Assembly: GCF_014397785.1 (NCBI RefSeq)
Contig: NZ_VZQQ01000034.1
Location: 1-64,000, forward strand
Direction of reading: 5' to 3'
DNA: 64,000 nucleotides
From: Paraburkholderia podalyriae
Lineage (GTDB): Bacteria > Pseudomonadota > Gammaproteobacteria > Burkholderiales > Burkholderiaceae
Part shown: in pieces, positions 23,823 through 33,500 of the stretch
Numbering within the stretch: position 1 is the first letter of the stretch
Layout: every line of letters starts with the position of its first letter
Notes under the pieces: generated by a model
What the model was told of the DNA's origin: nothing
Databases searched by the model: none
Seen by the model: only the letters and a program-made list of their open reading frames with translations
Translations under genes and position numbers: made by a program

Positions 23823-25550
23823 TCAGCCGTGGTTGAGTGCGAACACGTACAGCGTGCCGCCGCGAGGAACTTTCTCCGCAGCCTTCGCCATCGGGCCGCC
23901 CCAGATGGGGTTCGCGCCGCCGTAGCCGGCGAGAATGGCGACATACTCCTTGCCGTCGACTTCGAACACCGACGGTTGAGCCACGATCCCGCTGGCGAGT
24001 TTCGGGCTCTGCCACAACACCTTGCCGGTCGCCTCATCGAACGCATACAGGTGGCCGTCGAGGGAGCCGCTAAAGGCGAGGCCACCCGCGGTCGTCGCGA
24101 CGCCGCCGTTCCACGGCAGCTTGCTCCAGTGACTCCAGACTTTCTTGCCGGTGTCGACGTCGATTGCCTGCAGTTCGCCATAGCCCTTGCTGCCGGGTTC
24201 CGGCTTGATCTCGAATCCTTCACCGAGGTAAGGCAGCCCCTCCATATAGTTCACCGACTTGCCGGACAGCGACATGCACGCATGCAACGCGGGGACGATC
24301 GCGAGATGCTTGTCCGGGTCGTACGAAACCGACCACCAGTTCTTGCCGCCGAGGAAGCTTGGACAGGTTTCGATCGTCGTGCCTGCCTTCGGGTATTTCG
24401 ACCCATCCTGGATCGGCGAGCCGTCCGCCGTATAGCCCGTTACCGAGCTTGCTGTGACGAAGGGCTTCGCATAGATCAGCTTGCCCGTACCGCGGTCGAT
24501 CGCGTGAAAGAAGCCGTTGCGGTCGGCATGGATGATGGCGTCGTATTCCTTGTCCTGATACTTGATCGTGGCAAGCACCGGCGTGTTGACGCCGTCGTAG
24601 TCCCATGTGTCGTGTTTCGTGTACTGATAGTGCCACTTGAGATTGCCGGTTTTCGGATCGAGCGCGAGCAGCGAGTCCGAGTAGAGGTTGTCGCCCGGCC
24701 GCAGATCGGCGAGCCACGGTCCGGGGTTGCCGACACCCCAGTAGAGCGTTTTCGATGCGGCGTCATAGGTGCCCGTCAGCCAGGCTGGCGCACCGCCATG
24801 CTCCTGCATGCCGTTCGGCCATGTCTCGCCGCCCTTCTCGCCGGCCGCCGGCACGGTGAACCGCTTCCAAAGCACGTTGCCGTTGTCTGGGTTCAACGCC
24901 GCGATAAAGCCGCGTGCGCCGTATTCCCCGCCCGCACTTCCCACCACCAACGCGCCGTCGAGCGCGAGCGGCGCAAGTGAAAACGCATAACCCAGTCCGG
25001 GCTCGAACATCTGCTTGCGCCACGCCAGCGCGCCTGTTTGCGCATCGAGCGCGACGACGTCGCCGCTCAGCATTGCGACGTAGACGTGCTTGCCATACAA
25101 GGCCACACCGCGATTGATCACGTCGCAACATGCCGTCTTGAACGATTCGGCGTCAAGCTTGGGTTCGAACTTCCACAGTTGCTTGCCGCTCGCCGCATCG
25201 AACGCATACACATTGTCCTTCGGCGTGGTCACGAACAGGTAGCGGCCATTGACGATCGGCGTGGCTTCGAAACCCTGCTGCAGGTCCGCTGGAAACTTGT
25301 AGCTCCATACCTGTTTGAGGTTCCTGACATTGGCCGCGTCGATCTGCTTGAGCGGCGAATGTGCCTGACCGTTATAGGTGCGGTAGTACGTGAGCCAGCC
25401 AGGATCGCTTTGCGCCGCCGTCAGGCGCTCGTATGTGACGGGCGGATAATCGTCGGCTACAGCAGCCGACCCGAGTATCAAACCGACGGCCGCGGCAACG
25501 CTCATCGCAAGCGCTTTTGGCCGCGTCACCGAACTTGAACGTGCTTTCAT
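23823..25550 (-). CDS. PQQ-dependent alcohol dehydrogenase, lanthanide-type active site
   Basis: A 575-aa periplasmic eight-bladed propeller quinoprotein. Residues 1-32 form a signal peptide. The adjacent disulfide Cys 141-142 (TACCDV) over the PQQ ring is present, as are metal ligands Glu 209 (GGEYGARG) and Asn 275 (GVGNPGPW). The catalytic segment TWDYDG holds Asp 317 plus Asp 319; the second Asp is diagnostic of lanthanide-dependent members (XoxF, ExaF, PedH), where calcium enzymes have Ser, Thr or Ala. The ATG at 25550 has GGAG 7 nt upstream. A sigma54 promoter and activator motif precede it. It probably oxidises short alcohols and passes electrons to the fused cytochrome. Confidence 0.88.
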   Translation of the reverse strand: MKARSSSVTRPKALAMSVAAAVGLILGSAAVADDYPPVTYERLTAAQSDPGWLTYYRTYNGQAHSPLKQIDAANVRNLKQVWSYKFPADLQQGFEATPIVNGRYLFVTTPKDNVYAFDAASGKQLWKFEPKLDAESFKTACCDVINRGVALYGKHVYVAMLSGDVVALDAQTGALAWRKQMFEPGLGYAFSLAPLALDGALVVGSAGGEYGARGFIAALNPDNGNVLWKRFTVPAAGEKGGETWPNGMQEHGGAPAWLTGTYDAASKTLYWGVGNPGPWLADLRPGDNLYSDSLLALDPKTGNLKWHYQYTKHDTWDYDGVNTPVLATIKYQDKEYDAIIHADRNGFFHAIDRGTGKLIYAKPFVTASSVTGYTADGSPIQDGSKYPKAGTTIETCPSFLGGKNWWSVSYDPDKHLAIVPALHACMSLSGKSVNYMEGLPYLGEGFEIKPEPGSKGYGELQAIDVDTGKKVWSHWSKLPWNGGVATTAGGLAFSGSLDGHLYAFDEATGKVLWQSPKLASGIVAQPSVFEVDGKEYVAILAGYGGANPIWGGPMAKAAEKVPRGGTLYVFALNHG

Positions 25551-25634
25551 CCTTGTCTCCTGTTGAGTTATCGACGCGAGGCCGTGCGGCGGCGCCATCG
25601 TCTGGTGAACGCAGTCTGGCTGCTGACCATTCAA

Positions 25635-25650
25635 GGCAAATCGCATGCCA
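25635..25650 (-). promoter_or_regulatory. Sigma54 promoter of the PQQ alcohol dehydrogenase
   Basis: On the minus strand TGGCAT-GCGAT-TTGCC fits the -24/-12 consensus closely (GG-N10-GC). Transcription would begin about 73 nt before the ATG at 25550. Confidence 0.75.
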
Positions 25651-25729
25651 TTGGCCGCCGGATCGCCGCGAGCCGCAGCAGACCCGGAAGGACCGGAGCG
25701 GCGGTGCGGATAAGCGGTCTGCGTCACGT

Positions 25730-25745
25730 GAGCACCGTTGTTGCA
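25730..25745 (-). promoter_or_regulatory. Upstream activator motif, alcohol dehydrogenase side
   Basis: TGCAACAACGGTGCTC on the minus strand, 80 bp upstream of the -24 element. It matches the pqqA-side motif at 20555-20570 at 14 of 16 positions. Confidence 0.6.
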
Positions 25746-26215
25746 CGCTGGCGCAGTCGAACGCGGATGTGTTGCTAAAAGAGACACTTGCCACGCACGG
25801 GCCGCAAACCGCGCACGAGTTCATCGACTCGTTGCGGCGCCTGCGCTGCGTGCCATGGACCCGGCTCAGCGTTGCTGACGCCCGGCGCGGCGCAACCGTA
25901 GTCCAATGGCTACTATGGTCCGCTCGGATTGTTCGAAACACGTGGTCGAGTCGTGGGACCAGCGAACGTCGCCAGTCAGGCAAGAAACGGAACCGATGCA
26001 AGACGCCTCTGGCAGGTCTGCGAATCGCTGACTGGAACAGCGACCGGATAGCGCATGGATCGCTCGCGCTTTTCTTGTATCTGATCGCGCAATGGCGAGC
26101 TCCGACACAGATAAAAAACGCCGACCGGTTTGCACTCGAACTACCGGGGCGCAACGCGAATCCTGTCGCGTCGAGCCCCCGATATCCGCTGCAGTGCCTC
26201 CACGCGTTGCCGTGT

Positions 26216-27673
26216 TTATTGTGGTGCGTCACCTTCGCGATGCACCGGCTGCGTCTGCTTCAGGCTCTTCGCGAGGCGCGACGCCTGCAGATAGCCGGGA
26301 TTCGCGGGCCGCTTCAGATAACGCCCGGCGCCGCGCCGCGCGCGCAGGTCGCCGCCCGCCCACACGAGTTCGCCTTGTGAGACGGTGTGTGTTGGCACGC
26401 CGCGAACCGTCATCCCTTCGAACACGTTGAAGTCCACGTTCTGATGATGCGTCTTGACTGATATCGTGCGCGTGGCCTCGGGATCCCAGACGACGAGATC
26501 GGCGTCGGCACCCACGGCCACCGTGCCCTTGCGCGGGTACAGGTTGAAGATTTGCGCCGCATTGGTGGAGGTGACGCGCACAAATTCGTTCGGCGTGAGC
26601 CGGCCGGTGTTTACACCTTGATCCCACAACACCGCCATGCGATCTTCCACGCCGCCGCAACCATTCGGAATTCTCGTGAAATCATGGCGGCCCATGGCTT
26701 TCTGCGAAGCGCAGAACACGCAGTGGTCGGTTGCGGTGGTGTGCAGCAGGCCGCCTTGAAGCCCGCGCCAGAGCGCGTCGCGATGCTCCTGGGTACGGAA
26801 CGGCGGACTCATCACGTGGGCGGCGGCGCGGGTCCAGTCCGGGTCGCGATAGACCGACTCATCGATCACGAGATGCCCCGCCAGCACTTCACCGAATACG
26901 CGCTGCCCTTCGCTGCGCGCGCGCGTGATTGCCTCGAGTGCGTCTTTCGCCGAGACATGCACGATGTACACCGGCACTCCGAGCACCTGCGCGATGCGGA
27001 TGGCGCGATTCGCTGCCTCGCCTTCGACTTCGGGTGGCCGTGAAAGCGGATGCGCCTCGGGCCCCGTGAAACCGCGCGCAAGCAACTGGCGTTGCAACTG
27101 GAATACGAGCTCGCCGTTTTCAGCATGCACGGTAGGCAGCGCGCCCAGTTCGAGTGAGCGCGCAAAGCTGTTCACGAGAATCTCGTCGTCGGCCATGATG
27201 GCGTTCTTGTAGGCCATGAAGTGCTTGAAGCTCGATACGCCATGCTCGTTCACGAGGAGCCCCATGTCCCGATACACGCTTTCATCCCACCACGTCACCG
27301 CCACGTGAAAGCCATAGTCGGAAGCGGCTTTTTCGGCCCAGCCGCGCCACTCGCGAAAGGCGTCCATCAGCGGTTGCTTCGGGTTAGGGATGACGAAGTC
27401 GATGATCGATGTCGTGCCGCCCGCAAGCCCCGCCGCCGTGCCCGTGTAAAAGTCGTCGCTGGCGGTCGTGCCCATGAAGGGCAGTTCCATATGCGTGTGC
27501 GGATCGATGCCGCCAGGCATCACATATTGGCCACCGGCGTCGACCACGGTCGCGCCCGCAGGCGCGTCGAGGTTCTCGCCAACGCTCTGGATCACGCCGT
27601 TTTCGCAGAGCACGTCCGCACGCCAGCTCTTGTCTGCATTGACGACGGTGCCGCCTCGAATCAGGATCGCCAT
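26216..27673 (-). CDS. hydA: Dihydropyrimidinase (D-hydantoinase)
   Basis: A 485-aa cyclic amidohydrolase, second step of reductive pyrimidine breakdown: dihydrouracil to N-carbamoyl-beta-alanine. Metal ligands are visible: HTH in GIDPHTHMELPFMG near residue 58, the carboxylated Lys in SSFKHFMAYKNA near 150, His in VHAENGE near 183, His in IVHVSAKDALE near 239 and Asp in TTATDHC near 315. Length is normal. Last gene of the leftward pyrimidine operon, 42 nt after the NCS1 permease. The cluster with PreTA supports uracil/thymine over hydantoin as natural substrate. Confidence 0.92.
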   Translation of the reverse strand: MAILIRGGTVVNADKSWRADVLCENGVIQSVGENLDAPAGATVVDAGGQYVMPGGIDPHTHMELPFMGTTASDDFYTGTAAGLAGGTTSIIDFVIPNPKQPLMDAFREWRGWAEKAASDYGFHVAVTWWDESVYRDMGLLVNEHGVSSFKHFMAYKNAIMADDEILVNSFARSLELGALPTVHAENGELVFQLQRQLLARGFTGPEAHPLSRPPEVEGEAANRAIRIAQVLGVPVYIVHVSAKDALEAITRARSEGQRVFGEVLAGHLVIDESVYRDPDWTRAAAHVMSPPFRTQEHRDALWRGLQGGLLHTTATDHCVFCASQKAMGRHDFTRIPNGCGGVEDRMAVLWDQGVNTGRLTPNEFVRVTSTNAAQIFNLYPRKGTVAVGADADLVVWDPEATRTISVKTHHQNVDFNVFEGMTVRGVPTHTVSQGELVWAGGDLRARRGAGRYLKRPANPGYLQASRLAKSLKQTQPVHREGDAPQ

Positions 27674-27715
27674 GATGCCAAGTCTCCTTCAGTTGAACAT
27701 TCACGCTTGAAACGC

Positions 27716-29218
27716 TCACGCGCTCGCAACATGCGGGCGCCGGCTCTTACCGAGCTTCATCATCACGCCATAGACGAGCGCCGCAATGGCGAGCCCCACG
27801 AACCAGGCATAGGTGTAAATGCTTTTGAACGCATCGGGCACGGTGGCAAACGCATTCGGGAACGCGACATTGAGAAAGCCCGGCAGGTTCGGCAGCACAC
27901 CTGCGATCAGCGCGATCACGGCAGCCGGATTCCAGCCGTTCGAGTAGGCGTATTCGCCGTTTTCCTCGAACAGCTGGGCCGTGTCGAGGCGTGTGCCGCG
28001 AACCAGAAAGTAGTCGACCATCAGGATGCCGGCCACAGGCCCAAGCAGCGCCGAATAACCGACGAGCCACGTGAAGATGTAGCCCTGCGTGGTGGCAAGG
28101 ATCTTCCACGGCATCATCACGATGGCGATACCCGCGGTGATGAGACCGCCCGTCTTGTACGAGATACCCTTGGGCCAGAGGCTCGAGAAGTCATAAGCTG
28201 GCCCGACGAGATTCGCGGCGAGATTGCAGCACATCGTGTCCAGTGTGAGGATGATGAGCGCGATGCCCACACCGACGCCCTCCATGCGACTCGTGAGGTC
28301 GATCGGGTCCCAGATCGCCCTTCCGTAAATCACAACCGTTGCCGAGGTCACGACCACGGACACCACCGAGAGCAACGCCATCGGAATGGGCAGGCCGATG
28401 GCCTGGCCCACGAACTGGTCCTTTTGCGTTTTTGCGAAACGCGTGAAGTCGGGAATGTTGAGCGCGAGCGTGGCCCAGAAACCCACCATGGCCGTGAGGC
28501 TCGGCCAGAACGTCGCCCAGAAGAGGCCCGCCTTCTTGCCGCCGGCAGCGAACTGTGACGGTTGCGACAGCATCGAGCCCACGCCGCCTGCCTTCGAACA
28601 TGCCCACCACACGAGCACTGCGCACATCACGACCTTGATGGGCGCGGACCAGCTTTCGAGCCAGCGGATCGAATCGGTGCCGTGCAGGATGAAGTACAGC
28701 TGGAATACCCAGAAGACCAGGAAGCAGCTAGCCTGTCCGATCGAAATGCCGAGCCACGGCAGTGCGTCGCCCACCAGCGCGTTGTGCGTGAGGATGTTGA
28801 TGAGCGTATAGATGGCGCTGCCGCCAAGCCATGATTGAATGCCGTACCAGCCGCACGCCACGACGGCGCGCAGCATGGCTGGCAGCTTCGCGCCCTGGGT
28901 GCCGAACGACGCTCGCACGAGCACCGCATAAGGAATGCCGTACTTCGTACCTGCATGACCGATCAGCAGCATCGGCATGAGCACGATCAGATTGCCGAGC
29001 AGCACGGTGAGCACGGCTTGCCATGGCGCCATGCCCTGTTCGGTGAGGCCGGCGGCGAGCATATAGGAGGCGATGTTCATCACCATGCCTACCCATAGTG
29101 CCGCGAAGTGGTACCAGCGCCATGTGCGCTGCGCAGCGCCAGTGGGCGCGAGATCATCGTTGTATAGCTCGCTTTCCGCGCGGCGCGCATTTGCGTCGAC
29201 TGCAAAGGGCTGGCTCAT
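27716..29218 (-). CDS. NCS1-family nucleobase:cation symporter
   Basis: A 500-aa, about 12-helix inner-membrane transporter of the Mhp1/PucI/FurE type. The N-terminal APTGAAQRTWRWYHFAALWVG and the GNLIVLMPMLLIGHAGTKYGIPY segment are family hallmarks; PNLPGFLNVAFPNAFATVP lies near the C-terminus. It sits between preA and the dihydropyrimidinase gene, so uracil, thymine or hydantoin-like rings are the expected cargo. GGAG-like sequence precedes the ATG; the gap to preA is 54 nt. Confidence 0.9.
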   Translation of the reverse strand: MSQPFAVDANARRAESELYNDDLAPTGAAQRTWRWYHFAALWVGMVMNIASYMLAAGLTEQGMAPWQAVLTVLLGNLIVLMPMLLIGHAGTKYGIPYAVLVRASFGTQGAKLPAMLRAVVACGWYGIQSWLGGSAIYTLINILTHNALVGDALPWLGISIGQASCFLVFWVFQLYFILHGTDSIRWLESWSAPIKVVMCAVLVWWACSKAGGVGSMLSQPSQFAAGGKKAGLFWATFWPSLTAMVGFWATLALNIPDFTRFAKTQKDQFVGQAIGLPIPMALLSVVSVVVTSATVVIYGRAIWDPIDLTSRMEGVGVGIALIILTLDTMCCNLAANLVGPAYDFSSLWPKGISYKTGGLITAGIAIVMMPWKILATTQGYIFTWLVGYSALLGPVAGILMVDYFLVRGTRLDTAQLFEENGEYAYSNGWNPAAVIALIAGVLPNLPGFLNVAFPNAFATVPDAFKSIYTYAWFVGLAIAALVYGVMMKLGKSRRPHVASA

Positions 29219-29272
29219 GTCGTGGGTTCTCCGTGCTTGTCGTGGGTCTGGATCGATCCGAGCTTCAAAGTG

Positions 29273-30553
29273 TCAGGCGGCTTTCGGGTCGGCGACTCGC
29301 GCCGGGTTGTTCGGGTGCGTGGTCCAGTTCTCGTAGCGCTCGCCCGAATCGACTCGCTCCATCGTGATGCATTGATCGACCGGGCAGACATGCATGCACA
29401 GATTGCACCCGACGCAGTTCGCATCGACCACCTCGAAGTGGCGCTTGCCGTCGCGCGTGGCGGTGATCGCCTGATGCGAGGTGTCTTCACAGGCGACATG
29501 GCAGAGCCCGCACTGGATGCAGCGGTCCTGATCGATACGCGCCTTGATGTCGTAGTTGAGGTTCAGGTATTGCCAGTCGGTGACGTTCGGCACGGCGCGG
29601 CCGCGAATCGCGTCGAGGCTCGCGTACCCTTTGTCGTCCATCCAGTTGGAAAGGCCGTCGATCATGTCGCTGACGATCCGGAAACCGTAGTGCATCGCCG
29701 CGGTGCATACCTGCACGCTGCCCGCTCCCAGCACGATGAATTCCGCGGCGTCGCGCCAGTCGGAAATGCCCCCGATGCCAGAGATGGGCAGGCCGTGCGT
29801 TTGCGGGTCGCGCGCGATCTCCGCGACCATGTGCAGCGCAATGGGCTTCGCGGCAGGACCGCAATAGCCGCCATGCGTGCCCTTGCCGTCCACGGTGGGC
29901 AGCGGCGCCATCACGTCGAGATCGACACCGACGATCGAATTGATGGTGTTGATCAGCGAGACGCCGTCCGCACCACCCTTCATCGCCGCGCGTGCGCCGT
30001 GACGAATGTCGGTGACGTTCGGTGTGAGCTTCACGAGGCAAGGCAGCCGCGTGCCTTCTTTCACCCAGCGGGTGACCATTTCGATGTACTCGGGCACCTG
30101 ACCCACCGCTGCGCCCATGCCGCGCTCGCTCATGCCGTGCGGACAGCCGAAGTTCAGTTCCACGGCGTCCGCGCCAGTGTCTGCCACCTGAGGCAGAATC
30201 CACTTCCAGTCATGCTCGTTGCAAGGGACCATCAGCGAGACGACGAGCGCCCGGTCGGGCCAGTCCCGCTTCACCTGTGCGATTTCCTTCAGGTTCACGT
30301 CGAGCGGCCGGTCGGTGATGAGCTCGATGTTGTTCAGACCCGCCATGCGCTGGCCGCGCCAGGTGGTGGCGCCATAGCGCGAGCTTACGTTCACCACGTG
30401 CGGGTCGAGCCCGAGCGTTTTCCAGACCACGCCGCCCCAACCCGCCTCGAAGGCACGGTTGACGTTGTAGGCCTTGTCGGTGGGCGGCGCGGAAGCGAGC
30501 CAGAACGGATTAGGCGATTGAACGCCGGCAATCGTGCAGCGCAAGTCGGCCAT
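29273..30553 (-). CDS. preA: NAD-dependent dihydropyrimidine dehydrogenase, PreA subunit
   Basis: A 426-aa FMN and iron-sulfur protein that reduces uracil or thymine. The barrel starts LRCTIAGVQSPNPFWLASAPP. The active-site loop NFGCPHGMSERGMG near residue 142 has the catalytic Cys of dihydropyrimidine dehydrogenase. FMN-binding GIGGISDWRDA follows near 255. Two 4Fe-4S motifs close the protein: CIQCGLCHVACED and CVGCNLCMHVCPVDQC. It pairs with PreT encoded 48 nt upstream, which supplies electrons from NADH. Confidence 0.93.
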   Translation of the reverse strand: MADLRCTIAGVQSPNPFWLASAPPTDKAYNVNRAFEAGWGGVVWKTLGLDPHVVNVSSRYGATTWRGQRMAGLNNIELITDRPLDVNLKEIAQVKRDWPDRALVVSLMVPCNEHDWKWILPQVADTGADAVELNFGCPHGMSERGMGAAVGQVPEYIEMVTRWVKEGTRLPCLVKLTPNVTDIRHGARAAMKGGADGVSLINTINSIVGVDLDVMAPLPTVDGKGTHGGYCGPAAKPIALHMVAEIARDPQTHGLPISGIGGISDWRDAAEFIVLGAGSVQVCTAAMHYGFRIVSDMIDGLSNWMDDKGYASLDAIRGRAVPNVTDWQYLNLNYDIKARIDQDRCIQCGLCHVACEDTSHQAITATRDGKRHFEVVDANCVGCNLCMHVCPVDQCITMERVDSGERYENWTTHPNNPARVADPKAA

Positions 30554-30601
30554 GATGCGACTCCCTGGTTTTATCTGGATTCGGTGTGGCTATCGAGCAG
30601 C

Positions 30602-31987
30602 TCAGGCGGCCCTGGCAGACTGATTCGCAAGAAAGCGGTCGATAGCGTGCGCGGCGAGCTTGCCGTCCTGCACGGCCTGGACGGTCAGATCGGTGGCGCC
30701 GTGGCCGGCACAGTCGCCGCCTGCGAAAACGCCCGCAAGGGACGTGGCGCCGTTCGCATCCACCGCGACACGCCCGCCTTCCTCGGTGAGTAGCAACCCG
30801 TCGAGGCCTTCGGGCAACAGCGTTTGGCCAATTGCCTTCAGCACCATATCGGCCTCCACGCGCACGATCTCCCTAGTGCCGCGCAATGCGCCGCTCATAT
30901 CGAGCTCGGTGCGCTCGAACTCCACGGCCCGCAACTGCGTGTCGCCGACGATTCGCAGCGGCTTCATCCACTCGGCAAACACCACACCCTGGCTGCGCGC
31001 GAATTCTTTTTCGGCCCAGGTGGCGCTCATCTGTGCCGCGCCGCGACGGTAGGCGAGCGTCACCTGCTGCGCGCCCAACTTGCGGCTTTGCACGGCTGCG
31101 TCGATTGCCGTATTGCCGCCTCCGAGCACCACCACGTTGCGGCCCACGGGCAGGTTGGAAAGATCGTCGGCTTCGCGCACGCGCGCGATGAAATCCACCG
31201 CATCGAGCACGCCGTCGAGCAGTTCGCCTTCGATGGACAGCGAACGTGTGCCGCCGAGGCCAACGCCGATGAACACTGCGTCATACGCCGCGCGTAGCTC
31301 CGCTAGCATCACGTCATGCCCCAGTCGCTGGCCTTGGCGCAGTTCTATCCCGCCAACGGAAAGAAGCCACTGCACTTCGCGCTGCGCGTAGCCGTCGACA
31401 GTCTTGTACGCGGCTATGCCGTACTCGTTCAGGCCGCCCGGCTGTTCGCGCGCGTCGAATACGCACACGCGATGCCCGGCAAGCGCGAGCGTGTGCGCGC
31501 AAGCGAGACCCGCGGGACCCGCTCCGGCCACGGCAACACGACGGCCTGTTTCGCTGGCCCGCGTGAACAGCGCGGGGGCACCGGCGGCTTCGCGCGCCAT
31601 CTGGAAGTCGGTGGCATGACGTTGCAGCGCGCCGATCTTAACGGGCTCGCCATCCTGATGATTTCTCACGCAGGCGCCTTCGCAGAGAATCTCGGTCGGG
31701 CACACGCGTGCGCACATGCCGCCCAGCGGGTTCGCGCTGAGGATATCGCGCGCCGCGCCCTTGAGATTGCCGTTGCCGATCTTGCGGATGAAACCGGGAA
31801 TGTCGATGCCCGTGGGGCACGCGTTCACGCAAGGCGCGTCGTAACAGTAATGACAGCGGTCGGCGGCGATCACGGCCGCATTCGCGGAAAGCGGCGGCGC
31901 GACGTCGGCGAAATTGCAGCCGAGTTGCTCGGCACTGAGACGGCCTGGCGCGATGCCGTTGGCGGCATTCGAGGTGGTCTGGGACAT
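30602..31987 (-). CDS. preT: NAD-dependent dihydropyrimidine dehydrogenase, PreT subunit
   Basis: A 461-aa flavin and iron-sulfur protein resembling the GltD/N-terminal part of mammalian DPD. Cysteine clusters CHYCYDAPCVNACPTGIDI and CARVCPTEILCEGACVR lie at about residues 40-110. The FAD motif VAVAGAGPAGLACAHTLA is near 137, and the NAD motif VVVLGGGNTAIDAA near 285. It oxidises NADH and passes electrons to PreA. The ATG at 31987 is chosen for AAGGAG 8 nt upstream rather than an upstream in-frame ATG. Second gene of the operon after the ureidopropionase-type hydrolase. Confidence 0.92.
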   Translation of the reverse strand: MSQTTSNAANGIAPGRLSAEQLGCNFADVAPPLSANAAVIAADRCHYCYDAPCVNACPTGIDIPGFIRKIGNGNLKGAARDILSANPLGGMCARVCPTEILCEGACVRNHQDGEPVKIGALQRHATDFQMAREAAGAPALFTRASETGRRVAVAGAGPAGLACAHTLALAGHRVCVFDAREQPGGLNEYGIAAYKTVDGYAQREVQWLLSVGGIELRQGQRLGHDVMLAELRAAYDAVFIGVGLGGTRSLSIEGELLDGVLDAVDFIARVREADDLSNLPVGRNVVVLGGGNTAIDAAVQSRKLGAQQVTLAYRRGAAQMSATWAEKEFARSQGVVFAEWMKPLRIVGDTQLRAVEFERTELDMSGALRGTREIVRVEADMVLKAIGQTLLPEGLDGLLLTEEGGRVAVDANGATSLAGVFAGGDCAGHGATDLTVQAVQDGKLAAHAIDRFLANQSARAA

Positions 31988-32114
31988 CCGGATGCTCCTT
32001 GCGAGGCAAAACACGGGTCCGCCGGCCGTGTGCGTGACGTGCGCGGCCGGTACGTGGGGAATCGTTGGAAAGACGGCGCGGCGCTGAGACCGCTTGCGTT
32101 CGATCGAAATTGCG

Positions 32115-33380
32115 TCAGCCGGGCTCGCTCGCGCGTTCGAGCATGGCGTGCAGCAACACGTTCGCGCCGGCTTCGATCCATTCGATCGTCGCGTCCTCGA
32201 CTTCGTTGTGGCTGATGCCGTCGATGCACGGTACGAACACCATCGAGGTCGGCGCGACCGTCGCGAGATAGCACGCGTCGTGACCTGCGCCCGAAACGAT
32301 GTCGCGATTCGAATAGCCGAAGCGCTCGGCCGCCGCGCGCACGGACTTCACGCACGCCTCGTCGAACGGCACGGGCGCGTAGTAGAAAATCTGCTCGACG
32401 TCGGCTTCGAGCTTGCCCTGTTCCGCGATCTTCTCGATGCCTTCGCGCAGCTCGGCGTTCATCTGCGCCAGCACCTCGTCCTGCGGATGGCGAAAATCGA
32501 TGGTGAAGAACACGCGGCCCGGAATCACGTTGCGCGAGTTCGGATGCACCTGCATCATGCCGACCGTCGCGCACGCGAGCGGCGCATGACGCAGGCCGAT
32601 TTCGTTGACGAGCTGCACGACGCGCGAGGCGCCCAGCAGCGCATCGCGGCGGCGCGGCATGGGCGTAGGCCCCGCGTGCGCCTCCTGACCCGTGAGCACG
32701 ACTTCGTACCAGCGCTGACCTTGCGCGTCGGTGACCACGCCGATCGTCCTGTTTTCGGCCTCGAGTATTGGCCCCTGTTCGATGTGCAGTTCGAACGCCG
32801 CGTGAATCTTGCGGCCGCCGCACGGCAACGCGCCCGCGTAGCCGATGCGCTGCAATTCCTCGCCGATGGTCTTGCCGTCGACGTCCTTGCGAGACAGCCC
32901 GTACTCGAGCGCAAACACACCCGCAAATACGCCCGAGGCGACCATCGCCGGCGCGAAGCGCGAGCCTTCTTCGTTGGTCCAGATCACCGTTTCAACAGGG
33001 CGCTCGGTTTCGATGCCGTAATCATTGAGCGAGCGAATCACTTCGAGGCCGCCTAGCACCCCATAGATACCGTCGAAGCGCCCACCCGTTGGCTGCGAGT
33101 CGGCGTGCGAGCCGGTCATCACGGGCGGCAGGTCGTTGTTGCGCCCCGCGCGGCGCATGAACACGTTGCCCATCTGATCGACCGTGATCGTGCAGCGCGC
33201 CTCTTTCGCCCATTGCACGATGAGATCGCGGCCCTGCTTGTCGAGGTCGGTCAGCGCAAGACGGCACACGCCGCCTTTGGGCGTGGCGCCAATCCTGGCC
33301 ATCTCCATCAGGCTGTCCCACAATCGCTGACCGTTCACGTGGATCGCGGTCGTCAGCGCGGCTTCGCTTACTGCGTTCAT
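32115..33380 (-). CDS. M20-family Zn hydrolase, N-carbamoyl-beta-alanine amidohydrolase type
   Basis: A 421-aa dinuclear zinc amidohydrolase of the AmaB/HyuC/AllC group. Metal-binding segments are seen in GSHADSQPTGGRFDG near residue 85, TNEEGSRF near 128, and the dimer-contact AAFELHIEQGP near 190; SHNEVED is near the C-terminus. In a PreTA-dihydropyrimidinase operon the expected reaction is N-carbamoyl-beta-alanine to beta-alanine, CO2 and ammonia, the last step. AGGAG lies 7 nt before the ATG at 33380. First gene of the operon, divergent from the TetR gene with the operator candidate between them. Confidence 0.87.
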   Translation of the reverse strand: MNAVSEAALTTAIHVNGQRLWDSLMEMARIGATPKGGVCRLALTDLDKQGRDLIVQWAKEARCTITVDQMGNVFMRRAGRNNDLPPVMTGSHADSQPTGGRFDGIYGVLGGLEVIRSLNDYGIETERPVETVIWTNEEGSRFAPAMVASGVFAGVFALEYGLSRKDVDGKTIGEELQRIGYAGALPCGGRKIHAAFELHIEQGPILEAENRTIGVVTDAQGQRWYEVVLTGQEAHAGPTPMPRRRDALLGASRVVQLVNEIGLRHAPLACATVGMMQVHPNSRNVIPGRVFFTIDFRHPQDEVLAQMNAELREGIEKIAEQGKLEADVEQIFYYAPVPFDEACVKSVRAAAERFGYSNRDIVSGAGHDACYLATVAPTSMVFVPCIDGISHNEVEDATIEWIEAGANVLLHAMLERASEPG

Positions 33381-33500
33381 GCGTGTTCTCCTGTCCGTGC
33401 TTGTCAAACGTGCATGCATGCCACCGTGTGGGGCGCGAAGAATCACGACGGTGCACGTCTCGATGGCACTGCGCGGCCCCTGAAACCCAGCCCTTCGAAT

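Larger units (their letters stand above)
25551..26215. other. Promoter region of the PQQ alcohol dehydrogenase
   Basis: No gene is supported between the dehydrogenase start and the dihydropyrimidinase stop. The left part holds the sigma54 promoter and activator motif listed separately. The remaining 450 bp carry open frames without ribosome sites or recognisable domains. Confidence 0.6.
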
